A stretch of DNA of 64,000 nt, taken from assembly GCF_965208895.1 (NCBI RefSeq), contig NZ_OZ242363.1:3720001-3784000 (forward strand). Reading direction: 5' to 3'. The stretch comes from Poriferisodalis sp965208895 (GTDB lineage: Bacteria; Actinomycetota; Acidimicrobiia; Acidimicrobiales; Poriferisodalaceae). Position 1 is the stretch's first letter, and every line of letters starts with the position of its first letter. The position numbers were made by a program, and so were the translations under genes. Shown here piece after piece: positions 1-7,431 of this stretch. The notes beneath the pieces were generated by a model. That model worked only from the letters and a program-made list of their open reading frames with translations, ran no database searches and was not told where the DNA came from.

Positions 1-194
1 ACATCCAGCTGCTGGGAGTCGTGTCGGTCGGCGCTTTCGTGTTCATCGCGTCGTTCATCGTCTGGAAGGTCATGGACCTCACGATCGGCTTGCGAGTCTC
101 GAAGACAGTGGAGCAGCTCGGGCAGGACTCCGGCGAGCTCGGCATCGAGGCCTACCCCGAGTTCGTGCTGATGCCAGAGAACTTCGACGAGTAG
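1..194 (+). CDS. Ammonium transporter, C-terminal end (partial)
   Basis: The reading frame beginning at base 3 runs off the left edge and encodes 63 residues before TAG. It has a last hydrophobic helix (GVVSVGAFVFIASFIVWKVM) followed by GLRVS and a cytoplasmic tail containing IEAYPEF. A GLRVS...G.EAYPEF tail after the last helix is characteristic of the Amt/Rh ammonium channel family, which imports ammonium/ammonia across the inner membrane. The gene points toward hisI, so the two are convergent with only 37 bases between them. Confidence 0.85.
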   Translation, partial: IQLLGVVSVGAFVFIASFIVWKVMDLTIGLRVSKTVEQLGQDSGELGIEAYPEFVLMPENFDE

Positions 195-231
195 CTGCGA
201 CCGATCAAAGGCACGCGCCGGAGCGGCCGTC

Positions 232-726
232 TCAAGCGTCGATGTGGCGCAGCTGTTGCAGGTCCTCGACGGCGCGGTAGTAGCAGCCGGGCCGGGACGA
301 GCCGTCGGCGTCGCGGGTGTGGCATGCACCTCCGCCGTCGCGGCGGACCCGGTACAGCAACGAGTTCTGCTCGCAGTTCACCCGCACCTCGACCAATGAC
401 AGCGTGTCGCCCGAGGTTGCGCCCTTGTGCCAGATCTCGTTGCGCGACGTGGAGTAGAGCACGGCGCTGCGCCGCTCGAACGTGAGTCGCAGCGCCTCGT
501 CGTTGGCGTAGCCGATGAACAGCACGTCGCCGGTGTCGGCGTCCTGGAGCACGACGGGCACGACTTGGTGACCGTCACGGCCGATCTGGGAGACCTTGCC
601 GAAGTCGATGCTGGTGACGGTGCCTTCTTCGAGGTCGTCGCCGACCGGGCCTTCTTCGAGGTCGCTGTCGTTGGATGCGTCCGGCGATGGCTCGGTGCTT
701 GAGCGGTGATCGTGTGTCTCAGCCAT
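232..726 (-). CDS. hisI: HisI-like phosphoribosyl-AMP cyclohydrolase
   Basis: The family opens the adenine ring of phosphoribosyl-AMP in histidine synthesis. The 164-residue product has a core from about residue 50 to 164 with the typical GYANDEAL, YSTSRNEIWHKGATSG and GGGACHT blocks and a later GCYY. The three cysteines that bind zinc in this family are present (NCEQN, ACHT, GCYY). The usual DCDxD Mg-binding motif reads N-C-E-Q-N, so three acidic ligands are altered. The first about 45 residues are an acidic, low-complexity extension with a repeated DLEEG. It starts 3 bases after the glpX stop, so the two are probably co-transcribed. No other his gene is nearby. It could be a HisI paralogue rather than the pathway enzyme. 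Confidence 0.85.
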   Translation of the reverse strand: MAETHDHRSSTEPSPDASNDSDLEEGPVGDDLEEGTVTSIDFGKVSQIGRDGHQVVPVVLQDADTGDVLFIGYANDEALRLTFERRSAVLYSTSRNEIWHKGATSGDTLSLVEVRVNCEQNSLLYRVRRDGGGACHTRDADGSSRPGCYYRAVEDLQQLRHIDA

Positions 727-729
727 GGC

Positions 730-1770
730 TCAGGTGAAGTCCACCGCTGCATAGGCGCTGAGCTTGTCGATGTCGTGGGTGGCCTTGATGTGGCGCACGG
801 TGCCGCTGCGCGAGCGCATCACGAGCGAGTCGGTGGTGGCGCGATGCGCAGTGAACTTCACCCCGTGCAGCAATTCGCCGTCGGTGATGCCGGTGGCAGC
901 GAAGAAGACATCGTCGGACTGGACGAGGTCGTCGATGTGCAGCACTTGGTCGAGGTCGAAGCCGGCGTCAATCGCCTCTTGACGTTCATGGTCGTTGCGG
1001 GGCCACAGCCGGCCCTGCAGCTCACCGCCGAGGCACTTCAGCGCTGCTGCGGAGATGATTCCCTCGGGCGTGCCGCCGATGCCAAACAGCACATCGGTCG
1101 AGTCACTCGCGGCTGCAGAGATGGCACCGGCCACGTCGCCGTCGGGAATGAGCCTGATGCGAGCGCCGGTCTCGCGGATCTCCCCGATCAGCTCGGCGTG
1201 CCGATCGCGGTCGAGCACTACGGCGGTGAGGTCACGCAATCCTTGACCGGTGGCTTCGGCGATCGCTCGCAGGTTCTCCGCGGGCGACCGGTTCAGATCC
1301 ACGACGCCCTTGGCGTCGGGACCGACAGCGATCTTTTCCATATAGACGCACGGGCCGGGATCCAGCATGGTGCCGCGTGGCGAGACAGCGATGACCGAGA
1401 TGGCATTGCCCCTGCCCAGCGAGGTCAGCGTGGTGCCGTCGATCGGGTCCACCGCGACATCGGTCAGAGCCCCGGTGCCGTCCCCGATGAACTCGCCGTT
1501 GAACAGCATCGGCGCCTCGTCTTTCTCGCCCTCGCCGATGACGACGATGCCATCCATGGGCACCGTGGAAAGCACTACTCGCATCGCATCCACGGCAGCG
1601 CCGTCAGCGCCGTCCTTGGAGCCTCGGCCCATCCAGCGCGAGGCTGCCATGGCTGCTGCTTCGGTGGTGCGGACCAGCTCGAGCGCGAGGTTGCGGTCCG
1701 GGGCTTGACGAGAGAGATCCGGACTCGCGGCGCGACTTCGGCCGCCGAAGGATCTGCGGTTGTCATTCAT
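730..1770 (-). CDS. glpX: Class II fructose-1,6-bisphosphatase (GlpX)
   Basis: Gluconeogenic enzyme that hydrolyses fructose-1,6-bisphosphate to fructose-6-phosphate in the cytoplasm. The 346-residue product carries the metal- and substrate-site motifs of the GlpX family: GEGEKDEAPML near residue 80, DPIDGTT near 110, and GIGGTPEG near 230. Length matches actinobacterial GlpX. It is followed after 3 bases by hisI on the same strand. Confidence 0.95.
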   Translation of the reverse strand: MNDNRRSFGGRSRAASPDLSRQAPDRNLALELVRTTEAAAMAASRWMGRGSKDGADGAAVDAMRVVLSTVPMDGIVVIGEGEKDEAPMLFNGEFIGDGTGALTDVAVDPIDGTTLTSLGRGNAISVIAVSPRGTMLDPGPCVYMEKIAVGPDAKGVVDLNRSPAENLRAIAEATGQGLRDLTAVVLDRDRHAELIGEIRETGARIRLIPDGDVAGAISAAASDSTDVLFGIGGTPEGIISAAALKCLGGELQGRLWPRNDHERQEAIDAGFDLDQVLHIDDLVQSDDVFFAATGITDGELLHGVKFTAHRATTDSLVMRSRSGTVRHIKATHDIDKLSAYAAVDFT

Positions 1771-1832
1771 CGGCGCCGACCCTAGAGGATGCGCGCAGGA
1801 GTGAGCCTTCTCGTTTGGTCGCCCGTTGCTTT

Positions 1833-1893
1833 CCGCTCTTGTTCGCTTCGCTCACTGGCCGCTCGGGCCGCGGCTTCGTCTATCGGCTCAGCC
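1833..1893 (-). repeat. Interspersed REP-like element, copy 1
   Basis: Read on the minus strand this stretch begins gctgagccgatag and continues with gcggcccgagcggcc and aacaagagcggaaag. The same order of blocks occurs at 46606-46672 and, more degenerate, at 46890-46995, 34106-34165, 27368-27418 and 24343-24400. All copies lie between genes. Its GC-rich half-palindromes (ggcccgagcggcc) resemble repetitive extragenic palindromes. The rest of the gap up to 2004 holds no gene I can support. Confidence 0.5.
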
Positions 1894-2003
1894 TCAGCGT
1901 GCTGCAGCAGTCTCGCACCCACAGCGGCGGCCTGTGAATCCTGCGCGATCCATGCAATGGTTGCCGTGCAGTGTGTGCACCCCCAGACCGGAGCCCGTTC
2001 GGT

Positions 2004-2360
2004 TGGGGCCTGTCAGGAATTTCTGTGTAAGCGGCGTGGTCTGAGGGTCCGCAGCTTCGGGCTGTGGGCCGGGAAGGATCATGTCTGCGGCTGATCAGAA
2101 TATGGGGGCTGTGCCGGCGAGCGAGGCCGTCGGCGAGACGGCGATGGCCGACTGGGCTGAGCTGTTGGTGGCCCAGGCACGCGCGGACGGCGTGGAGCCG
2201 GCCGGCGACGGCGGCTTGTTGACCGGGCTGGTGCGCCAGGTGCCCCCGGATCGGCCTGGAGGTCGAGATGAGCGAGCATCTGGGCTACGAGCGTCACGCG
2301 GTCGAGGGCCGCGGGTCGGGGAACTCTTGCAACGGGTCGACCCCCAAGACGCCGACGGCC
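2004..2360 (+). mobile_element. IS256-family (Mutator-like) transposase remnant
   Basis: Starting at 2081, the first frame reads LLVAQARADG and GDGGLLTGLVRQV. The frame shifts between about 2230 and 2265 and continues as EMSEHLGYERHAVEGRGSGN then SCNGSTPKT. Both segments are the conserved N-terminal part of IS256-type transposases. The DDE catalytic core is absent because homology stops near 2350. The preceding ggggcctgtcaggaattt near 2004 looks like the outer end of such an element. The remnant is inactive. Confidence 0.75.
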
Positions 2361-2411
2361 CGCTCCCTGCTCATATCTTCACTGTTTGGTAGAGGCTGTT
2401 TTTTGTGGGTT

Positions 2412-2540
2412 GCAGCCTGGTCGGCGGGTTCGTTGCCGACGAGGAGATGGACGGGTTCTGCGTCGGGGTAGGTGGCGATCAGGTGGAGGTCGCCGCCTGT
2501 GGCACTCACGAACGAGCGCAGTGTCGACAGCAGCGCTCTT
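2412..2540 (-). pseudogene. XRE antitoxin 3' fragment, copy A
   Basis: The minus strand encodes SATGGDLHLIATYPDAEPVH followed by LLVGNEPA, the C-terminal end of the XRE-family regulator that is intact at 8956-9387. No DNA-binding domain or start accompanies it. Related pieces lie at 6652-6745 and 10103-10195. Confidence 0.75.
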
Positions 2541-2646
2541 GACTGCTCTCAGCGTCACGCCGCCGAGCTCGCGAGACAGCCTGCGTGGATGCCCGCTTCC
2601 GGGCGCGTGCGGGTGCTCATGAGTGGTATCGCGATATTATGATCTC

Positions 2647-2856
2647 ATGACAAGACAGACGACGGTCCGGCTGCCGGACGATCTGGCGCAGGAGGCTGAG
2701 GTTGTCGCCCGGGTCCAGGGTTCGAGCATGAATCAGCTCATTGTCGACTCGTTGCGCGCCGAGATCGGGCGGGTACGCGCAGACGACGACTTCACGTCCA
2801 CGGCCAAACGTCTGCTTGAGAGAGATCGCGAGCTGCTTGAGCGGCTCGCGCGGTGA
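2647..2856 (+). CDS. Ribbon-helix-helix antitoxin (Fic/Doc partner), copy 1
   Basis: The 69-residue product begins MTRQTTVRLPDDLAQEAEVV and has the MNQLIVDSLRAEI helix of RHH antitoxins, with a charged C-terminal tail ending LLERLAR that would contact the toxin. RHH dimers bind their own promoter, and the AT-rich gcgatattatgatctc just upstream is a plausible site. The stop overlaps the toxin GTG as GTGA. The DNA is identical to the copy at 10299. Confidence 0.85.
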   Translation: MTRQTTVRLPDDLAQEAEVVARVQGSSMNQLIVDSLRAEIGRVRADDDFTSTAKRLLERDRELLERLAR

Positions 2857-3249
2857 CCCGGTATCTGAGCATCGCTGAGTACTTCTGGCTTGCCGAGCAG
2901 GTCACCGGAATTCGGGCTGAAGAGCTGTCCGATTGCTCGTGTCGAATTGGCGGATTCGGCGCTGCACGCCCCGCAAGCGAGCTTTGGCGGGACGGACTTC
3001 TACTCGGACTTGATGGACAAGGCAGCGGTGCTCTGCTGGCGCTTGGCGCGCAACCATCCGCTGCCAGATGGCAACAAGCGAGCAGCTTGGGCTGCACTCG
3101 TCATGTTCATCGATCTCAATGGTGGACGCTGGGATCCCGATCCACCAGATGTAGACGACGCAGAACAGACAATGCTCGCCGTGGCAGCCGGCGACATCGA
3201 CGAGGACTCCCTCGCAGGGTGGCTCCGCGAGCGGGTCACATTCGCCTGA
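2853..3249 (+). pseudogene. Fic/Doc-family toxin with frameshift, copy 1
   Basis: The GTG at 2853 opens a Doc-like N-terminus (TRYLSIAEYFWLAEQVTGI). Homology then continues one frame over as IARVELADSALHAPQASFGG, DKAAVLCWRLARNHPL and PDGNKRAAWAAL. HPLPDGNKR is the Fic/Doc active-site motif; Doc phosphorylates EF-Tu in known systems. Frame passes from one to the other near 2925-2935 through one extra base, so a full-length toxin cannot be made without frameshifting. The copy at 10505 carries the same lesion. No slippery homopolymer is visible at the site. Confidence 0.8.
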
Positions 3250-3287
3250 GCAATGGGGCTGCGCGGGGTCACGGAGCGCGAGATGGG

Positions 3288-3450
3288 CGCTGAGCCCGAG
3301 GACGAGCACCTGAGCCGTTTGATCACCTCGGATGTGCTTCGGGCGGGACACGGAGATGCAGCGGACGTGCTCGACGAGCCTCCCTTGCAGATCCCGACCA
3401 GCCTCACCGAAGCAGCCGAACGCGAAGGACTCGCCGTCGTCTCCGGGTGA
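3288..3450 (+). pseudogene. Phd-VapC deletion scar (antitoxin tail joined to toxin tail)
   Basis: The frame reads EPEDEHLSRLITSDVLRAGH and DVLDEPPLQIPTSLTEA, matching the end of the Phd antitoxin at 16016-16300, then continues EAAEREGLAVVSG, the last residues of the VapC toxin at 16297-16722. In the intact locus both genes contain cctcaccgaagc, and the scar has a single copy exactly at the junction. It therefore looks like a deletion of roughly 0.4 kb between those two copies. Confidence 0.85.
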
Positions 3451-3611
3451 CCAGGCGGTTCCATGGACAATTGGGCGTTCGAGGGCAGCGTCACGGCGCG
3501 CCTGGCGCGGCGGTTGGCGACCGACGCGCTGGCGATGACGGTCGAGGTCATTCCCCACGAACAGGGTCCCGTCCGGAATGGCGCCACGTCCCCGTGTGGC
3601 TGCTGGACTCC

Positions 3612-4250
3612 TCAGGCGTTCAGAGCATCCAGCAGCGTGAACATGCCGGAGGAGGGGTTGTCGTTGGGAAGGACGCGTCCGTTGGTGCTGTGACGCTCGG
3701 AGAGGCGACGAGCATGGTCTGCTGCATCTTGGCGCCTTGGCAGGTAGAGGCTGCTGTCCACCTGCTTGCCGTGTGCCCCGTCGAGCAGATGTCGCTCATT
3801 GACGGCTTGGGCGGTGGTCATGGGCTGGGACATTCGCTGCCAGTGGAAGATGAGCCACGCCTCGAAGCACGGATTCGAGATGGCCACATCGACGTCGCTG
3901 TCTCTGGCAAGGCTCACCGCGGGCATGAGCGAGGGGTGAGGTCGCGGTTGCTCTACGTCGAAGACGCACCAGACGGAGTCGAAGCCCTCGCCGCCGCGCT
4001 GGTTTCGCCTCGGTGCTCGTGCGGCACCGGTGACGATCTTGATGGGTGTTCGCCCGCTCAGGGACGGGTCGATCTCAATGTCAAAGCGCTGACGCACATG
4101 CGGCAGTTCGGCGATCGCGGCGAGGTAGTCGGGCTCGGTGCGGCGGCCTTCGGTCATGACGAGTACCGATGATTTCGGCCGTCGTGTCGTGCGCTTGGGG
4201 CGATCGAGACCGCCGGTTCGTCCTGCGGACCTGAGGGGCTGCGCTGTCAC
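3612..4250 (-). CDS. RloB-like protein (AbiL-type defence pair)
   Basis: The 212-residue product contains SSVLVMTEGRRTEPDYL near residue 30, WCVFDVEQ near 95, and ISNPCFEAWLIFHW near 125. These are the hallmarks of the RloB family (TOPRIM-like fold, related to AbiLii). Its GTG start overlaps the upstream ATPase stop as GTGA, indicating translational coupling. RloA/RloB pairs are found beside restriction systems and in abortive-infection loci, where the ATPase is thought to sense and the RloB protein to act as effector. A defence role here is inferred from family and context. Confidence 0.85.
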   Translation of the reverse strand: MTAQPLRSAGRTGGLDRPKRTTRRPKSSVLVMTEGRRTEPDYLAAIAELPHVRQRFDIEIDPSLSGRTPIKIVTGAARAPRRNQRGGEGFDSVWCVFDVEQPRPHPSLMPAVSLARDSDVDVAISNPCFEAWLIFHWQRMSQPMTTAQAVNERHLLDGAHGKQVDSSLYLPRRQDAADHARRLSERHSTNGRVLPNDNPSSGMFTLLDALNA

Positions 4251-5599
4251 GAGGCCATGCGCTCGTCTGCGGGCGTGCCCTCGGGTTCATCGTCGATCTC
4301 TGGCACGTCGAGCATCCGATAGAGCGCTGCCTGGTCGGCGCTCGGCACAGCGCCGAAGCGACCCTGAAGGTAGGCACGCTCGAGACTGAGCGACTTGCGG
4401 ACCCGTTCACCCTCAAAGTCCGCGAGCGCATACAACGTGGTTGCCCCGGTGGCGTCCTTGTCGGTCAGCCAGACCTCGTCGCGGTTGAGCGTGCCGAGCA
4501 GCGACGTGTCGTGCGTGGTGAAAACGAGCTGCGCGCCCAACGGGTTCGTCACCGGGTCTCGGAAGGCGTCCAGTACCCGCTTGGTGATCCGCGGGTGCAG
4601 GCTGGCGTCCAGTTCGTCGATGAGGAGGGTTCCGCCGAAGCGCAGCTGCCACAGAACGGCACCGAGACTCTCGAACCAGCGCTGCGTGCCCTGCGATTCT
4701 TCCCCGAGACTGAACTCGGCGGTGCTGTCGCCTGAGCGATGCCGAAAGCGCAACTGGCGTCCGCTGGCACCCTCAGCTGTGTCGTGCCATGACTGATGCC
4801 ATGTCGCTCCGCAGATGGATGGGTCCGCCAGTTGCATCAGGTGCAATGCGGTCGCCTGGAGGTTTGGATCACGTTGCGGCGGCTCACGATCCGGCTGGCC
4901 CGCCTCAGACGGCCACATTGCCTCCCGTTGGTCGGCTTGGACTCCGAGCTCGTAGTCGTCGCCGAAGAGGTCTGTCGCGGAGTATCCCAACAAGGCATGT
5001 TGGCGACCCTTGACATCAGCCGCCAGAGTCCCCGCATTGATGCTGCGAATCGCATTGCAGGCGATGCGGATGTCAGCGGAACCCAGCCTCCAGCCAGCCG
5101 AGAGCACGAGCGTGGTCGGTGTCAGCAGTTCGCGGATGCCGCGCACACGCTCGGTGCCACGCCGAAACGTCGTCGCGATGCCCTCGCGTTCGAAGATGCG
5201 GCGGCGACGTCGTTCAGGAAAGCTGTACAAGGCCTCGAACTCCACCTGGTCGTCGCCAACGGCCAGGTGGTACTGGTAGCGAACACCTTGGACCAGCACA
5301 TCGATACGGAACTCTGAGGGCAAATCGGGGCCTTGCCCGTATCGGTGCGCATCCCGCGGCACGCCCGGGCCCCACTCCCACCAAACACGCTCGATTGAGT
5401 TGACGAGCCACGCAATGGCAGACAAAACGTTCGACTTCCCGGATGCGTTGGCGCCGTAGATCCCTGCAGTCGTCAAGACGTGCCTGCCGAGCCGCTCGTG
5501 CCAGCGCGCCCCGGACCGATCCGTGTCAATAGCGATCATCGAGAGTTCAACCGGCTCGAGGATGGAACGGTGGTTGGAGACCTCAACGTTAATGAGCAC
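4247..5599 (-). CDS. RloA-like AAA/ABC-type ATPase (AbiL-type defence pair)
   Basis: I place the start at the GTG whose complement is at 5597-5599 because AAGGAG lies 6 bases upstream; this gives 450 residues beginning LINVEVSNHRSI, the typical start of this family. Walker A is GIYGANASGKSN (about residues 47-57), the signature-like FSLGEESQGTQRW lies near 290, and Walker B is GGTLLIDELDASLHP, followed by QLVFTTHDTSLL. This is the SMC/RecF-like AAA_15 architecture of RloA/AbiLi. It is encoded directly upstream of and coupled to the RloB-like gene. Confidence 0.85.
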   Translation of the reverse strand: MLINVEVSNHRSILEPVELSMIAIDTDRSGARWHERLGRHVLTTAGIYGANASGKSNVLSAIAWLVNSIERVWWEWGPGVPRDAHRYGQGPDLPSEFRIDVLVQGVRYQYHLAVGDDQVEFEALYSFPERRRRRIFEREGIATTFRRGTERVRGIRELLTPTTLVLSAGWRLGSADIRIACNAIRSINAGTLAADVKGRQHALLGYSATDLFGDDYELGVQADQREAMWPSEAGQPDREPPQRDPNLQATALHLMQLADPSICGATWHQSWHDTAEGASGRQLRFRHRSGDSTAEFSLGEESQGTQRWFESLGAVLWQLRFGGTLLIDELDASLHPRITKRVLDAFRDPVTNPLGAQLVFTTHDTSLLGTLNRDEVWLTDKDATGATTLYALADFEGERVRKSLSLERAYLQGRFGAVPSADQAALYRMLDVPEIDDEPEGTPADERMAS

Positions 5600-5760
5600 G
5601 CCACTCTCCTTGCCAAGCGCTGCACTCTCAGGCAGAAATCCGTCAAGCGAATGCAGAGTAGCTGTCGAAATTGTCGCTGACGAGCGTCGCCGCGGAGGAC
5701 CGGCGCGCCGCATTGCCGCCGGCCAGCCTCGCTGAACGCTTCTTCGGCGATGCCACGGGA

Positions 5761-5779
5761 ATCAAGCCACGGGCTTGAT
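5761..5779. promoter_or_regulatory. Perfect 19-bp palindrome between RloA and TacA-like genes
   Basis: The sequence atcaagccacgggcttgat has 8-base arms with a 3-base centre. It lies between the divergent RloA (start 5599) and TacA-like (start 5864) genes, 85 bases before the latter. It is a candidate operator for the RHH antitoxin. A terminator is less likely because no T-run follows on either strand. Confidence 0.45.
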
Positions 5780-5863
5780 CAGTGGCGGCCCCGTCGTGCT
5801 CAGTGTGGCCGGGTGATGGCCGTACACTGTCGAGCACGGTGGGGCGGGACGGGAGCAGGCGTT

Positions 5864-6151
5864 ATGGCAGACACAGCGAATCGGGTGCGCAGCGCACGCC
5901 TTGAGGTGCGCTTGACGCCTGACGAGCGTCGGCTCATCGACGACGCAGTGGCCGCCACGGGTGTGCTGCTGAGCGATTTCGTGTTGAGCAGCCTGCGCAT
6001 CGCGGCACATGACGCGCTGGCGGACCGGACTGAGTTCGCGCTCGATGACGACGGTCGTCGTGCGTGGGACGAGCTGAACCGGCGGCCCGCCCGCGAGCTC
6101 GCCGGCCTGCGGTCGCTCATGTCGCGCCCGTCGCCGTTCGTCGAAGAGTGA
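5864..6151 (+). CDS. DUF1778 (TacA-type) RHH antitoxin
   Basis: The 95-residue product has the DUF1778 pattern: SARLEVRLTPDERRLIDDAV, then GVLLSDFVLSSLRIAAHDAL, and a C-terminal toxin-neutralising region ending LRSLMSRPSPFVEE. ATG at 5864 is the first start after the probable promoter. Its stop overlaps the toxin GTG as GTGA. TacA-type proteins bind and silence GNAT toxins and repress the operon. Confidence 0.9.
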   Translation: MADTANRVRSARLEVRLTPDERRLIDDAVAATGVLLSDFVLSSLRIAAHDALADRTEFALDDDGRRAWDELNRRPARELAGLRSLMSRPSPFVEE

Positions 6152-6672
6152 CGGCCCGGTACCGGTCGCCTCGCCTGCTGGAATCTGCGGACGACGTTTC
6201 GGGCTTCGACTGCCGATCCGCTGCGCAGACGCGGTGGCTTCGACGTTTCGGCCGTCAGGCCCATGCGACCGGCACGACACGGGTGTTCGTGGTCACGCCC
6301 GTCGACAGCGCCGAGGTGGTCGCTTACTACGCCTGGTGCATGGCGAGCATTTCCCCCAGCGACGCTCCCGACCGGCTGCGCGCCGGTGCCGGCAAGTATC
6401 CGCAGCCGGTCGCCTTGCTCGCGCGCCTCGGCGTGTCGACCAGCCACGAGGGGCAGGGACTGGGGGCAGGACTCCTGGCAGACGTCATGAGGCGAGCGTC
6501 GGCTGCGGGACGGACTGTCGGCTGCAGGGGCCTGCTGGTGCACGCCGAATCCGACGACGCCCGAGCCTTCTGCCTGCATCTGATCCCTGAGTTCGAGCCC
6601 TCCCCGACTGACCCCCTGCATCTGCTCCTGACGATGCAAGACATCCGCCGCACGGGTTCCGCGTCGGGATAG
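6148..6672 (+). CDS. GNAT acetyltransferase toxin (TacT-type)
   Basis: The 174-residue GTG-start product has the GNAT layout: FDCRSAAQTRWLRRFGRQA, FVVTPVDSAEVVAYYAWCM, the acetyl-CoA loop STSHEGQGLGAGLLADVM (about residues 97-114), and FCLHLIPEFEPSPTDPLHL. TacT toxins acetylate the amino group of aminoacyl-tRNAs and stop translation. The last residues (TGSASG) are read from the antisense of an XRE antitoxin fragment, so the original C-terminus may have been replaced. The same fusion junction is present in the partial copy at 9971-10123. Confidence 0.85.
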   Translation: MTARYRSPRLLESADDVSGFDCRSAAQTRWLRRFGRQAHATGTTRVFVVTPVDSAEVVAYYAWCMASISPSDAPDRLRAGAGKYPQPVALLARLGVSTSHEGQGLGAGLLADVMRRASAAGRTVGCRGLLVHAESDDARAFCLHLIPEFEPSPTDPLHLLLTMQDIRRTGSASG

Positions 6673-6745
6673 GTGGCGATCAAGTGGAGGTTGCCGCCTG
6701 CGGCACTCACGAACGAGCGCAGCGTCGACAGCAGCGCGCTGATCT
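6652..6745 (-). pseudogene. XRE antitoxin 3' fragment, copy B
   Basis: The minus strand reads ALLSTLRSFVSAAGGNLHL then IATYPDAEPV, matching the tail of the XRE protein at 8956-9387. It stops at the acgggtt junction where the GNAT gene begins, so it lacks the final residues seen in copy A. It overlaps the GNAT 3' end. Confidence 0.75.
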
Positions 6746-6829
6746 GCGTCAGAGCTTGATGCGGTGCCCGGCGACGTCGAATGCCGATGCGACCTCGGCA
6801 CCCAACAGGGTCTACTTCAAGTTGCGGGG

Positions 6830-7093
6830 CTATCGGTAGGCCTTGTCTCGCTTGGCCACCGTCACTACCAGCACTCGCAGAGATTCGTCCTGGAGGTCGC
6901 ATATGACCCGGTAGTCGCCCACGCGGTAGCGCCACAGCTTGCCCAGGTGCCCGGTGAGCATGCGGCCGGCATGTCGCGGGTCTCCAGATCCGACACGTCC
7001 GTCCATGTAGTCCATGATCCGACGCGCCGCAGTCGTGTCGAGCTTGCGCAGCTGACCCTTGGCCGTGTCGGTGTACTCAACCGTCCAGGCCAA
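6830..7093 (-). CDS. RelE/ParE-superfamily toxin
   Basis: The 87-residue product reads MAWTVEYTDTAKGQLRKLD, then GKLWRYRVGDYRVICDL, and ends VVTVAKRDKAYR, the full RelE fold with basic active-site residues. RelE toxins cleave mRNA on the ribosome. Its start overlaps the antitoxin gene by 17 bases. Confidence 0.92.
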   Translation of the reverse strand: MAWTVEYTDTAKGQLRKLDTTAARRIMDYMDGRVGSGDPRHAGRMLTGHLGKLWRYRVGDYRVICDLQDESLRVLVVTVAKRDKAYR

Positions 7094-7304
7094 GTGACTT
7101 CCTTACGGCATCGGCCGCATGAGTCCGCTCTTGGCCCTTGCGAAGACGTTCGAGCACGTCTGCCGCCAAGTAGTAGTCCTCGATGTCTTCTAGGCCACGA
7201 TCAATGATCTCCCGAAGGTAGAAAGCCTTCGTTCGTCCGGTGAGCGACGCCAGGCGGTCGAGCCGTTGCTCGACCTGAGGTTCAAGCCGGATGGACGTCG
7301 GCAT
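7077..7304 (-). CDS. RHH antitoxin (RelB-type) upstream of relE
   Basis: The 75-residue product starts MPTSIRLEPQVEQRLDRLA, with TGRTKAFYLREIIDRGLED as the RHH helix and a toxin-binding tail ending VRKSLGLDG. The start at 7304 is supported by GGAGG 8 bases upstream. It is most similar to the small TraY/DUF6290-type antitoxins that pair with RelE. The AT-rich stretch at 7322-7355 upstream is a likely self-regulated promoter. Confidence 0.88.
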   Translation of the reverse strand: MPTSIRLEPQVEQRLDRLASLTGRTKAFYLREIIDRGLEDIEDYYLAADVLERLRKGQERTHAADAVRKSLGLDG

Positions 7305-7431
7305 GTCGGGCACCTCCGATCGCGACAGCGAATGACTATCTGTATTCAACATATCGCACTTGCGACTGGTCACCGCCACGAGTCAGGATCGCGCGCGACT
7401 CGTGTCTGAGTGTCGCCGAACGGGGCGGCGG

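Larger units (their letters stand above)
2451..3284. repeat. 834-bp segmental duplication, copy 1
   Basis: Bases 2451-3284 match 10103-10936 at a constant offset of 7652 with only a handful of substitutions that I could see, all near the 3' end. The block contains part of the XRE antitoxin fragment, an RHH antitoxin gene and the frameshifted Fic/Doc gene. Both outer flanks differ completely between copies. Confidence 0.95.

Noticed and set aside
706..1785. Long open frame on the plus strand across glpX
   Set aside because: It is the antisense shadow of glpX; the product has no recognisable domain and the minus-strand gene has full family motifs.
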